DNA from: Agrocybe praecox
Lineage: Eukaryota; Basidiomycota; Agaricomycetes; Agaricales; Agrocybaceae
Direction: 5' to 3'
NCBI GenBank assembly: GCA_964017145.1
Contig: OZ024849.1
Span: 2,666,001 to 2,730,000 of the forward strand
Length of the DNA: 64,000 nucleotides
Shown here: positions 1-10,860 of the stretch, in pieces
Position numbering within the stretch: position 1 is the first letter of the stretch
Layout: the number at the start of each line of letters is the position of its first letter
Notes under the pieces: generated by a model
Databases searched by the model: none
What the model was told of the DNA's origin: nothing
Seen by the model: the letters and a program-made list of their open reading frames with translations, nothing else
Made by a program: the position numbers and the translations under genes

Positions 1-761
1 CGTATTTCAATCTCAAGTTGTTACTGGCACGAGATGGGTCTGGCCATCATCCAAATGTTTTCGGTGTCCTTGCTAGTCCCTGGGTGCCCTGATAACATGT
101 TGAAATTTAGAAAAGCGTCGGTGTTCGGTAGTGTTCATAAAACCCACTAATATTTTCAAACCATGCCACATATATGAAGCAGTCGGAAAAACGCTCGCGC
201 CTTAGTGCGTTGGGCGCTGCCTGGCCTCTTAAAGATCGACAGACTTTACTGAAAGTAGTACAAGTCCCGATGTCCTCCTCGGAGGTACACCCGACGCATA
301 GGATGTGGGTTTTTCGTTTTTGTCCTTGCCAACGGTACGAACTGGCCGTAAAAAAAAAAGACAGCCGACGCGACAGCTTGCGCCCTCTTCGAAAGCATTT
401 CAGCATCCAGTTTTCACTTGCCAGCGCCATCAGTATGCCAATTTGCTGTCCGAGAAAGCACGAATGGAGGTTTGATGATCATGATGGTCGGAAAGAAAGA
501 CATGAAGCATGAGAATATTGACCGTCGCGGCTGTCACAAGCCTTTCACCATCGTCGACGACATTCTCCATGATATTCAGGCATGCACCGGCGCATATATC
601 CTCGAATTTCTTGAGAAAAAAAGTCTTCTCAGGACCAAGTGAGTAAATGTATGTTTTCCCGTTCCGAAAACCCGAAGCAGAACGAACAGTGATGCATATT
701 TTCGGCCAAAGATGTCACTGTGCGCTTTCTCCACAACCTCCACGCCGGCAGTATCAAAAAG
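1..761. other. Gene-free left edge and HAL2 upstream region
   Basis: No convincing coding exon was found on either strand. Short open frames overlap each other, lack splice-consistent partners and match no family I recognise. The last few hundred bases presumably hold the promoter and 5' UTR of the bisphosphate nucleotidase gene starting at 762. Confidence 0.4.
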
Positions 762-2043
762 ATGTCATTGGATTACTCGACAGAACAGCAGGTAGCTGTC
801 GCCGCCGTACGACGGGCATGCCATCTTACATCGGCCGTGTTCAATAAATTGGTCAAGAACGAAACTTTGGTGAAGGGCGATAAATCACCAGTAACCGGTA
901 TGGGATTGTTTTTTTCGTCGAGGAATTCGTGTTAATCTGTTCTAGTTGGCGATTTTGCGGCGCAGGCAGTGATTAGCACGATTTTGCAGAACGCATTCCC
1001 TGCAGATCTTATTGTCGGTGAGGAAGATGCCTCTGACCTTCGAGTAGAATCTGGAAAAGAGATGAAGGACCGTATCGTCGCTTTGGCCAACGAAGCCTTG
1101 ACGGAGGATCTTGCGCTGGGTGATAACACGAACTGGGGCATTGGACCTGGTCAACAGAAGACAGACCTCGAAATCTTGGATGCGATTGACAGAGGAAATC
1201 ACGAAGGTGGAAGTACCGGAAGTGCGTGTGTTTTACTGCGTTTTCCTTCTATAAGTACACTTATAATCGACTAAAGGAATGTGGACGATTGACCCTATTG
1301 ATGGTACCAAAGGCTTCCTACGAGGAGAACAGTACGCCGTCTGTCTCTCGCTCATTGTCGATGCACAAGTCCAAGTTGGCGTTATCGGATGCCCAAATCT
1401 CCTTGTTGATCCAGCACATCCAGAGAGTGGGACAGGGTGCATATTCGTCGCAGTACGCGATAAAGGCGCACAACAGGTTTGTAAATTTCTCAGGTACATC
1501 ATTTTCTCTTCTAACCTTTTGTTGTGCCTTTTTTCTTCCCTAGCTGACCCTATCAGGAGCCAACCCCACACCCTTATCTATCCCACCATCCACGCCCGAA
1601 TCGCTAAATTTTTTGGAGTCGGTAGAAGCTGCCCACTCTTCTCATTCATTCAACGACCGTGTGTCATCTCTCCTGAATATTTCGAAAGCACCTACGCGGA
1701 TGGACAGTCAAGCCAAATACTGCTGTCTCGCACGAGGCGACGGTGGTGCGTACCTGCGCATGCCAACTGGTGTTGGGTACCGGGAGAAAATCTGGGTGTG
1801 TTACATGTCATCATTCCGCATGTTATGTCCTGACTGATTTTATCTTAGGATCACGCCCCTGGTCAAATCCTCGTAGAAGAAGCAGGTGGTATTGTCACTG
1901 ACTCACGGGGTGAACCTCTCAACTTTGGCTTGGGACGTACTCTGGGCGAAAATTACGGAGTCATTGCTGCGGGCAAGGACGTCCATCCTCGCATCTTGGC
2001 TGCCGTGCAAACCGCTCTCGCGGAGACGAAATCGAAAGCTTAA
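762..2043 (+). CDS. MET22: 3'(2'),5'-bisphosphate nucleotidase (HAL2/MET22 type)
   Basis: Five exons (762-897, 946-1221, 1277-1476, 1544-1795, 1849-2043) join in phase to a 352-aa protein, the usual family length. It should hydrolyse 3'-phosphoadenosine 5'-phosphate to AMP, clearing a by-product of sulfate assimilation; yeast homologues are Li+/Na+-sensitive. In order, the sequence shows KSPVTVGDFAAQ near residue 42, the metal-binding acidic stretch GEEDAS, the inositol-phosphatase signature WTIDPIDGTKGF, GDGGAYLRMP, and the C-terminal WDHAPGQILVEEAGG motif. All metal-ligand positions I can recognise are present. The start at 762 is chosen because it precedes the conserved N-terminus directly; an in-frame upstream TTG/CTG region is not needed. 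The first intron splits the KSPVTVGD motif, a good check of the model. Name by family; identification is firm, splice borders are by consensus. Confidence 0.95.
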
Positions 2044-2380
2044 TGATATATCAATACCTTAACATGAGCGACAATTCAAAAATAAAATTTACAGTCTCTG
2101 CCTCAGTACGGCCCGTTATCATGTTCCAAGACGTCCTCAGCGACCAACTGCGGAAGTTTGATGATCGAACCGTCACGGTTGAATATCCAGGACCCGATTG
2201 CACTTGAACATACACACACGGTTTAACTCATCTCATTTCCTCCATTGGTACATTAAGGTGAATTAGGGTAGCGGTTCTTCGCTGGTTCTCTTCCAGTTTT
2301 TGACCTGGTTCTCGGATCGAAACTGCAGGCAGACAGAGAACCGACATAAAATCGGTTTTACTCTGACCACTCACATTGTG

Positions 2381-2470
2381 CCAGCCCAAAGGCCCTGGCT
2401 TGACTGGGCTTTGGGTTCAAAAAATCATGAGCCAGGCCATAAACCAAAATGACAGCCTGGCCGCCTGTCA
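2381..2470. repeat. GGCTTGACTGG-type degenerate repeat
   Basis: This intergenic stretch is rich in GGCC/CCTGGC words with internal near-palindromes (AGGCCCTGGCTTGACTGGG and later GAGCCAGGCC). The same core, inverted (GCCAGTCAAGCC), occurs near 14241-14255 in another gene-free stretch, which suggests a shared degenerate repeat family. The rest of 2044-3100 shows nothing else I can support. Confidence 0.35.
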
Positions 2471-3100
2471 GTCACTCCGTCCTCGAAGCTCAAGGCAATA
2501 CCCTAAATAAGATTAAGAGAGTGGTCTAATATCATCAAAACATTATGTTCGAGTGAAACATGGGAACATGTTGTTGGAGAAGCTCGACAAGTGGTAAAGA
2601 ACTTTAATTCTTTCCATTGGGTATCGCAAGAAGCACAAGATGAACAGGCCTCAGGGGAAATTGTAGGCGTGTGCGTGTGAATTGTCTGGCTGCTGGACCA
2701 GACTTCTCCCACCCTTCACTGAGCTTCAGTACTTACTAGTACTTCCGATTTATCTAGGCTGCTGCACTCACAGAATTACGCTTGGGCAAGGTACGTACTT
2801 GGAATCACGTCAATTTCACGTCCTAAAGCGCTTGTCCGCAACTCGGTCCACCCAGGTCCCACAGGGTGATTTTTGGGGCTTTTTAAGGCTTTTTATCAGT
2901 GATCCAATCCCGACAATCAAAGTCGCGGTCACGCGCAACAGATCAACTTGCACAAATAAGTTAGGACTCCGACCTAATTAACGCAACACCAGACGCGAGT
3001 CGCGCGACCGATTTTTTAAATTTGTTCCCCGCGAAGTGAAGAAGCTCACTACCGCAGAAACTTTTGCAGCACCAGAATTTTCTCTCGATTTCGAAACAAT

Positions 3101-3930
3101 ATGTGTCAAGGTTGCTTTTTGGAGAGCGAAATCTATGGGGCTCCCTATTTCATGGGAGGTGGCCACAGTCGCGGTCGAAGCAGTAATATGTTTGGCTACG
3201 ATGGTGATATCGACAGGCGTAGTTTCGCACAAGTGTCCCAGAGAGCAATGGGTGAGCTTGATAGGGTACGTCCGATTTTAGGAAAACAAAACGCGTCTGG
3301 GCGTTTGTTTTACCCACCATACATTTTCACTTTTAGGCAAAGTCACTTTTTCTCGAGCACCTTTCCACTGTCGATGTCAGCCAGGGCACAGTAACCACCG
3401 AGATCATAAAATTCCATCTCGTTCCAGATATGAGGAAAAAATTCAACAAATTCGCGAAGGAGTATGGGTGCATGTGCGTTTGCCTCGATGTATCGAATAG
3501 GGGTAAAGCTAAAGCCTTGTTCTTCTCTTCTTCTAGCGGTACTTCCAGACAGATTACACGAGATGAGCAGGATCTCATTAATAAAAACAGAAAATCAGTA
3601 TGTTTTTCTCTGATTTTCAGTGATTTTTCGTTGACCAAAGTTCCATAGTTATTGTGGTTCACCTCTGTGAAAGTCACCCCGGACGCTCAAAAGGCGTACC
3701 TTCAGAGGAAAAACGCGCATACACCCCAACCTGGCTCTGCTTCAGAGTCCTCAGAGTCCCCTAATGTGAACGCCAGCTCGTCGTCTACAAACACGAACTC
3801 AAGTGTCTCTGCTAATCCTCTCCAGGAGGTTTTCAATAAGAAAGCAGCTCAGAAACTCAACCAAGCTGCGCGGAACCATGCAGCCACTAATCCTGCTATT
3901 AAAAAGTCGCACAAGAAGAAGAGTGCTTGA
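3101..3930 (+). CDS. Uncharacterised protein, Ser/Asn-rich with basic tail
   Basis: I do not recognise this family. Four exons (3101-3265, 3337-3467, 3537-3597, 3649-3930) with GT/AG introns of 51-71 nt keep the frame across three different phases, giving 212 aa, so a real gene is likely. The middle (about residues 40-125) is a mixed charged segment including AKSLFLEHLSTVDVSQG and LVPDMRKKFNKFAKEYGG. After about residue 135 it becomes a Ser/Asn-rich low-complexity linker, and it ends in a Lys-rich tail (KKSHKKKSA). No signal peptide or membrane helix is visible. The start at 3101 is the least certain point; an upstream non-coding or coding exon is possible. The central segment has a passing resemblance to R3H-type helices but lacks the Arg-x3-His signature, so I do not assign it. 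Confidence 0.55.
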
Positions 3931-4967
3931 AAAGCAGCTAATTCTCATTTTATTTTCTGCTCGACTGTCCTCGCTCGGTTCTACTTCCATCCATAACGTC
4001 ATTCAGTCTGTTAACCGAACCTCTTTTTAATCTGCGTTTTTCTTTCTTTCGTTTCTTTTCTTCTGTTTTTACTTTCTGGCAGAATTTCTCCTTGTACTCT
4101 TTGCTGCCTGGCCTTTCAACTGCATCGTACCATTATCATCATATATCGATAAAACTTTTTTACTATAGCCTATAGCTCGTATAAATACTTGGACCATCCT
4201 TGTATCCAACCCGCCCCGAATGTATTTTTAGTAGAGAGATTGATTCATTGAATTTTCATTGCCGAATCAGTAGCCAAGGAAATACTAGACAGTTGCTCAT
4301 GATTATTTCTCCTGTGTTCCTACACGTTCTTACTGCTGCAACCAACAGCTCCAAGGAACATTAGGATCAGGTGAGAATCACCTGTTTTTAAGCTGTTACC
4401 AGGTACGTTCATCAAATAGACATTCGCATCGCATCATCCCTATTCGGCTGCTCGGCATGTTATGCGGTAGACGCTCGACACGCAACCATGCCAACGCCAG
4501 CCCCTGACGCGCGTTTAATTACGAATTTCAAGTAAATAGGCCACCCATAATTATTCCGTCCTGGAGAATGTGGAAACAAATTCATGTACTCTGAATTTCC
4601 GACATCTACAGTGACAAAGATGAACATCGTATCTATCCTACTGAACAACTCAGAATAAGTCTGGAATCAGAACAAAATTCGTGATGCGAGTCCAAGGGAC
4701 GTGTTACCACGCAAGCCCGATGACAAGAAGTATACAAGCAAGCTGTCTGGCCGTTTCGTCGCGATTCTCCATTCAATTCACAGTCCAAGGCATGAAAATA
4801 GGACATATAGACTCTGCGTATCAGTATCCAAGGTTCCTTGCATCGCCCTTATATCAAGTTCATATACCGACCTTAATTAGATATGTAAACAACTCCACAC
4901 CTGACGATCCCCTCGACGTATTTCTAAAATGGAGTTCTGATTTCAGGGGCTCCAGTGTTGGTAAGGG
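3931..4967. other. Gene-free stretch
   Basis: No supported gene. The last ~300 bases (about 4690-4967) resemble 6490-6810 in word order and promoter position, so they belong to the duplicated unit of the following tandem gene pair. Confidence 0.4.
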
Positions 4968-4974
4968 TATAAAT
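4968..4974 (+). promoter_or_regulatory. TATA box of first 7-TM gene
   Basis: TATAAAT lies exactly 60 bp before the ATG at 5028. The tandem copy downstream has the same heptamer exactly 60 bp before its own ATG, so this spacing has been kept after duplication although surrounding bases diverged. Confidence 0.6.
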
Positions 4975-5027
4975 GTGACCTGCACGCATTGAAATAAATT
5001 CCAGTCCTGCGACCGCACTTGTGCAAC

Positions 5028-6334
5028 ATGTCTAGTCTTGATGACGAAGACATTCCGTCATCCCTCTTCCGAAAGGAAGCAATTAGTACTGCCATTAATG
5101 CTAGTATTTTACAGGTATTCTTAATGGGTTAGTACCATGATACTTCCTGAATATATAAGCAGCTCACGCAATAGCGGTACCAGGTACTTATACGATTGTT
5201 TTTGCCCTGACTGTTTTTCTATATGGTATGTTTCCCACTTATAAAGACAGTGTCAAGGCTGGGACATATGATTCGCAGTTCGAAGGCAGGCCTCATATCG
5301 ATGCACTATCGTCGGAATTCTTGCTCTGATATATGCATCTTCCTTGGCATACTGTGGCTTGTACTGGTACCAAATAGATGTTGCCATAACGGGGAGTGGA
5401 GACACAACGTTGGATATTTTTAATTCGTTTGATAATACACCGCAGTGGTTTTACGGGCTGAGTGACCTGTTTCAGAACATTGTGATGGTTCTCGCCGACG
5501 GCCTGCTAGTGCGTGCAGCGTAGTACCGTCCCACTCACCCAATGCTCAATTCAAGCAAATTTATTTAAATTACCAGATGTGGCGCTGTTATGTAATTTGG
5601 AATGGATCTCGGCGCATTATCTGGATACCTTGTGGCTTATGGTTGGCAGAAGTTGGTGAGTGATTATACTTTACTATATAACCTCTCTTTTGTAATACAA
5701 GCTCTGCTGCAGGATTAGCCTTTGCGGATACATTTTTAGACTTCTATCATCTCAATTATCAAAGCGATTACCAGCTTTTCCTCCAAAAGGTTATATCATC
5801 GGCTCAATTCTTTACCTCCGCTGGTACAAGCATAGTCGCAACATACCTCATTGCGCACCGCATTTACTGTGCTTCTCAGGAGTCCGAACTATCACTGAAA
5901 TTTTTTCAGAGCATCACACACATTGTCGTGGAGTCATCAGCTGTTTATACGGTGTGTGTGATACTACTAGGGATAGATAATATCCTCCCTCCTCCACAAA
6001 CGGACTCCGGAGCACTAGTAATCAATGTAGTCGACTGTTATGGCAATTCAGTCATATCTGTCATTATGGTAGGTTTATTTACCTCTATGCAGAACAAAGT
6101 GAAAACATTGCCGACGTAAAATAACAGGCTTTAACACCAACCTTGATGGTCATGCGAGTGGCCTTATCAAACGGAAAGGAAAGGTCATTCTCGTCTACAA
6201 CGGACATACCTAGTAAAATAGTTTTTCAAAGTCGAGGGAATGAATTTCGCCAGTCATGGAATAGCGAGTACAGTGATGAATCTTTTGGTAATGGACCTTG
6301 GAAGAAAGAAGGAGATGGATACGATGCTGTATAA
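5028..6334 (+). CDS. Polytopic (7-TM-like) membrane protein, Agaricomycete family
   Basis: Six exons (5028-5127, 5184-5225, 5279-5508, 5577-5655, 5713-6068, 6128-6334) give an intact 337-aa protein. Hydrophobic segments alternate with short loops through about residue 265, then a Ser-rich cytoplasmic-looking tail of about 55 residues. Landmarks are GLYWYQ, NIVMVLADGLLMWRCYVIW, AQFFTSAGTSIVATYLIAHRI, VVESSAVYTVCV and LTPTLMVMRVAL. The WRCYVxW and TPTLMxxRVAL words are typical of a large family of uncharacterised mushroom integral membrane proteins; neither substrate nor ligand is known to me. It is the intact member of a tandem pair with the pseudogene at 6870, same strand, 535 bp between. Exon 2 is only 42 nt. 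The tandem copy has the same exon order, which supports the model. Confidence 0.8.
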
Positions 6335-6809
6335 AATATTCGAGGAGAATATTGTATAAGTTATAAATCGGACTGTACTTAGTAGCCAGCAAGTTGTTTT
6401 CAAACATGGATAAGAATAAAATAATAGTACATCACTTCTGTACTTAATTATACACGTAGTAGATATTTCTGTACTGTGGGATAGCGGCTTATGGAATCCA
6501 AATCTCAACTTGATGATGATTGGCGACCTTCGTATACCGCTATGCATGTGGCCAGGGAGCCTGGGACTACAACAAAATTTTGTTGGGGAGGCTTAGACGA
6601 GTCCGTAGGCCTTAGTTACCATAAAAAATACGCGTTACCTGTATTTCTAATCATCGGATCGCTTCGTATGTCAGTTTCCAAGGCTCCTTCCTGAAATCAA
6701 GCTCATAAACTGATCTTTTTAAATGAGCCTACATCTCTGCCGACTCATGATCCCCCTCTTGTGCATCTAAAATGATATTCCAATCCCATGGTCCATCTTT
6801 CAACATAGG

Positions 6810-6816
6810 TATAAAT
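6810..6816 (+). promoter_or_regulatory. TATA box of second 7-TM copy
   Basis: TATAAAT is 60 bp before the ATG at 6870, as in the upstream paralogue. The duplication therefore included the promoter. Confidence 0.5.
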
Positions 6817-6869
6817 GAAACCCACATACACCCACGAGAAGTCAAGTCCACTAAACTCGCTTGTGCAAA

Positions 6870-8135
6870 ATGTCTAATTCTAGTGACGAAGACACTCCCT
6901 CCTTCTCTATGCAAACGGGAACGATTAGAACTACTATAAATTGTACTATTTTGCAGGTGCTCTTGATGGGTATTGTACCGTGATCAACAGAATGGAAATA
7001 ACCTCACACAGCTATATTGTCAGGCATCTACACAGTTGTTTACGGTCTAACAATTTTCTTTATGGTATGTCGCCGGAAAAGAGTTAAGTGGTAGTACGTA
7101 GACTCACTATTTTTAGTTCACAGGCGGGCATCATATCGATGGGCCATGGTTGGTGTTCTCACTGCGATGTATATATCCTCACTGGCCAACAGTGGCTTGT
7201 ACTGGTACCAGCTGGACTTTTCAATCTTGGGCGGTGCGGGTACAATGCTGGACATTTTCAATTCTATGAATGATACAGCGGATTGGTTTATCGGGGTGTC
7301 CGACATATGTCAAAACATTTTGGTAGTCCTTGCGGATGGCCTAATTGTGCGCTCTCTTCCCCACCGTAGTGCCCAACTAAAATGAAGACAACAAATTTCC
7401 AGATGTGGCGGTGCTGCGTGATGTGGGATGGATGCCGGCGAATTATGGTTGGTTGAAGTGGGTAAGTAACACCCTACTATACGAGATACTATGGCTGAAT
7501 ATAAGCTCTTTTGTACGCTTCTGGCAGCTTTAGCCATCGCAAATACATTTATAGACTTCTATCACATGGATAACCCCAGCGACTACCAGTTGTCCCTTGG
7601 AACCATTGTGCCACCCGCTCAATTCTTTACTTCCGCTGCGACGAGCATGGTCGCGACATACTTCATTGCACATCGGATACATGCCTCATCTCGACAGTCT
7701 GGCGGCTCGCAAAGAATGTTTCAAAACATCATACATATTGTGGTGGAGTCATCCGCTGTATATACAGTCTGTGTGCTATTGCTTGGGATTGAATATGTCA
7801 TCCCTCTTCCTTCCACTGATTCTGGAGCTCATGAATTTTATGAATTGACTTCTTATGTCAATATGCTTATATGGGCTACCATGGTAAACCCATCGTCCAA
7901 AATAAATCTGAATAATATTAATTAAAAACAACAGGGTCTGACACCTACTTTGATGGTCGCACGAATAGCCCTGTCAAGTGGAAAAGAAACCTCATTTTCA
8001 TCGACGGTGGATATGCCACATAGCAAATTAATTTTTCAAAGCCGAGGAGAGGGCTTACGCCAATCATGCAGCGACAGCAGTGATGAATATTTTTGCGAAG
8101 TAGATTGGAGAAAACAAGCGTGTGACGTCGTTTAG
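6870..8135 (+). pseudogene. Tandem 7-TM membrane protein copy, disabled
   Basis: This is the tandem copy of the gene at 5028, with the same exon order and close similarity (GLYWYQ; ADGLI then MWRC; AQFFTSAATSMVATYFIAHRI; VVESSAVYTVCV; LTPTLMVARIAL). Two lesions are visible. In exon 2 the run before the donor at about 7064 is one base shorter than in the paralogue, which puts exon 3 out of phase. In exon 4 (from about 7405) 20 bp are missing between two TTAT/TTATG words, giving ATT-ATG-GTT-GGT-TGA, a stop directly after the WRC motif. Exons 5 and 6 remain open to the stop at 8135. Either a recent pseudogene or, less likely, a gene with altered splicing that I did not find. Lesion 1 depends on a T-run and could be a sequencing error; lesion 2 is not explained that way. 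Confidence 0.72.
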
Positions 8136-8843
8136 GCTATTCGAATGTTTCAGGCCATAGAGGGAGGACAAAATATATTTCTACGTCTGTGCTATTGGTC
8201 GAGAAAATATTAGTAAACTACTGCTACTCAGCTATATAGAGAATATTTCATGTAAATCATTAAAGCGACCATAATAATTTCCCCATTAAATGAGCCATTG
8301 TGCGCTTAATCCAGGCCATGGCCCGCATACATATCAACCATAGTGGATCGTGCGACTTGTCCTTTTTAATTCCCGTATTACTTTCTTCTGTGATCCGTCC
8401 TATGTATATCTTGGACGGCATTGTAATTTACTTCCTAGAGCCAGTTGATGATTTCTTGTTTTGAGTGAGTAGCTTGAAGTGTAATCGTATGAGTTAGCTT
8501 TGAAACCTCAAAGAATTTGGAAACATGTCTCTGCTGTGTTTCTGAAGAAACAAAAACATGAATTGCTTTGTGTATGATTCATGAACATGATATGTTCTTC
8601 CACCCAGTCGCGTCGCGTCGAGCAGCAAGAAGCATCACGTGTAACTTAAGTCGAGAACATGGCCGTGATGGCGTTGCTGAGCGTGGTCACACGTCACGTT
8701 CACCCGTCGGACGACGGACATTCATATTCAATATTCAACATTCAATCCTTGATTCATCTGCCTGACACAAGTGTTTCGCATATTACCTCATCTTTCTTGT
8801 ATACTTACGACATATATCTTCTCTACTGGCTCACCTATTACCA

Positions 8844-10443
8844 ATGACTTCTACCGGCTCAACTACCATCGACCCTTCTCATCTTAACGCCCATGCGAAA
8901 ACGACATGTTCAACGTGCCAGAGAAGGAACAATTGTGATTTCTGCAACGGAATTGGATCCCTGGAAACTAAAATTCTCGACGCGGCAAAGCAGCTAAGAG
9001 CGATGTTAGCTCAACATGCAGCAATGATTAATGAAAGCTAATATGAACTATCATCACAGCGAATCCGTTATTGTTCCGATTCTCAAGATACCCACAGAAA
9101 TCATGGCCCATATTTTCCAATGCTGCTTGTCAGAGGCATTAACAAACGGTCCTGAATATCTTACAGGGAAGGAAACCTTCATTCCATTCACGCTCGGTTC
9201 AGTCTGTCATTTCTGGCGTCAGGTCGTCTGGTCATCGCCACGGCTGTGGGTGTACATATTCATCAAGCCCGTCTCCAATCCAGATATAGTCAATCTCGTC
9301 ACAGAATGGCTGTCTCGAAGCAAAACCTTACCACTAAAGGTCCATATCCGCGAGTCTAAATATGATGATCCGGAAGACAAGGTTGCATGGAGGCCTACAT
9401 TGCAAGTGCTCGCACATTGTTCAAAACGCTGGCATGGTGTTAAACTGTATTTATCACCGGAATCCTTTCGATATCTGTGCAGTCAAACAGGCGACACTTC
9501 TCTTATCGAAACGATTAGACTTTCTTGCTGGAATGGAGATTTTGCATGGGGTAACCCAGAGATAAAGCTGTGGGAGAATCACATACCCAAACCTCGAAAG
9601 GTGTACGTGGGCAGACGCCTCCGTTTCCACTCGGTCAACATCAATTGGAACACCGTTACTGATGTTGAGGTGTATTTTCCTATCGGAGATTGTTTAACAA
9701 TCCTGCGGAATGCACCATTGCTCGATACATGCGACCTCACCTTTTCCGAAAGGCATGCTCATCTCGGCCTATTTTTGACGCACGTCGTTCACCAAAATCT
9801 TCGGCATCTATCAATTGATGCAAGAGGTTTTTGTCCAGAATTTCTCGCTTCAATCACCCTACCAAACCTTGTTGAATTTGAATATGAAGTGCGAAGTAGA
9901 GAGCCCAACCAAAACGACGACTTGTCGCTTCTTCCTTTCTTTGAACGTTCGGGCTTTCCCTTGACACATTTCAAGTTGAAGGGAACTACTTTCAGCTACG
10001 GATACATAAGGTCTCTCTTGAAAGTAGCACCATCAATAACTCACATATCCTTGTACCAAGTCTTTCCACTTTATGCACTCCAGTTTCGGCCCGAGGACCT
10101 CGAGCAAGTGATGCCAGCGGCACTTCTGAACGAACTCGGCGAAACATCCGGTATACAACCCCTCATTCCGGGGCCCAATTCCTCCTCGATTATCTTACCT
10201 TGCCTTCAATCACTTCAGTTCACCGTGGATTTTCCTTTCCCGTGGAACAAAATACCTAACACATTTGGACTTCCTTCGGATTTTCAGAATCTTCATCGGA
10301 GACCGTTAAAGTTCTTCGGAGTCAACATTGATTACTTGCCCGGCCGGATTGATCAGCACACGATCTCGCGCCTACAAGCACTTCGTGAAGTAGGCGCTCA
10401 TATTCAATTCAATGGGTTCAACGGCGAACCCCTTGTAATGTAG
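8844..10443 (+). CDS. F-box-like protein, split by a +1 frame change
   Basis: Two overlapping frames together resemble one mushroom F-box protein. The first (8844-9041, 65 aa) has a Cys-rich start (CSTCQRRNNCDFC) and a heptad-like helix (TKILDAAKQLRAMLAQ). The second (9031-10443, 470 aa) continues with NYHHSESVIVPILKIPTEIMAHIFQCC, the F-box core (LPxEIxxxIF-type), then a leucine-rich-like body, for example CHFWRQVVWSSPRLW, usual after the F-box in this family. The helix plus 'xHHS..I..PxEI' order across the break is what intact family members show, so I read it as one gene broken by a one-base shift in the 11-nt overlap 9031-9041. Such proteins would link substrates to SCF ubiquitin ligases. 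It could be a pseudogene, a sequencing error, or a gene that now starts at 9031. No intron fits the break. Confidence 0.7.
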
Positions 10444-10860
10444 AATTTCAGTGGATTACCTTTAACATTGCCGGTTCGGTTTCCACATAGGTATATCCTT
10501 TTGAGCCAAGTGGCGACAGTGTAGAGTCCGTACATGGGTAGATTCAAGAATCGAACGTACGATAGAATTTGCATTCGAATCCATATGTTTTTTCTGTGCG
10601 AAAGGGAGCACGTATTGTATGGATAGGCTGGGAGACTTCAACCTGGAAACTCCAGCTGACTGATCAATATACTTACTCGTGGTTGATGAAATATGAAAAT
10701 GTCATTATTTAGATTTTCGGCGATTTAGATATATATTACAGATACTATCTGTCAGGAACTTACTTTACTATCTCCGATAATATATGCATAATCTAATATA
10801 TCTGATGTTATGATAATAGAATAATAGTAATAATTTAACGTTACATTAGAAGGCATACAT

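Noticed and set aside
2140..2500. LTR or retrotransposon end
   Set aside because: GGCC-rich near-palindromes are present, but no TG...CA ends, primer-binding site, target duplication or pol-like frame could be found.
8844..9041. Independent 65-aa CxxC mini-protein upstream of the F-box gene
   Set aside because: The Cys-rich start plus helix precedes the F-box in intact relatives of this family, so it is better read as the 5' part of the same gene; kept as a finding on the frame break only.
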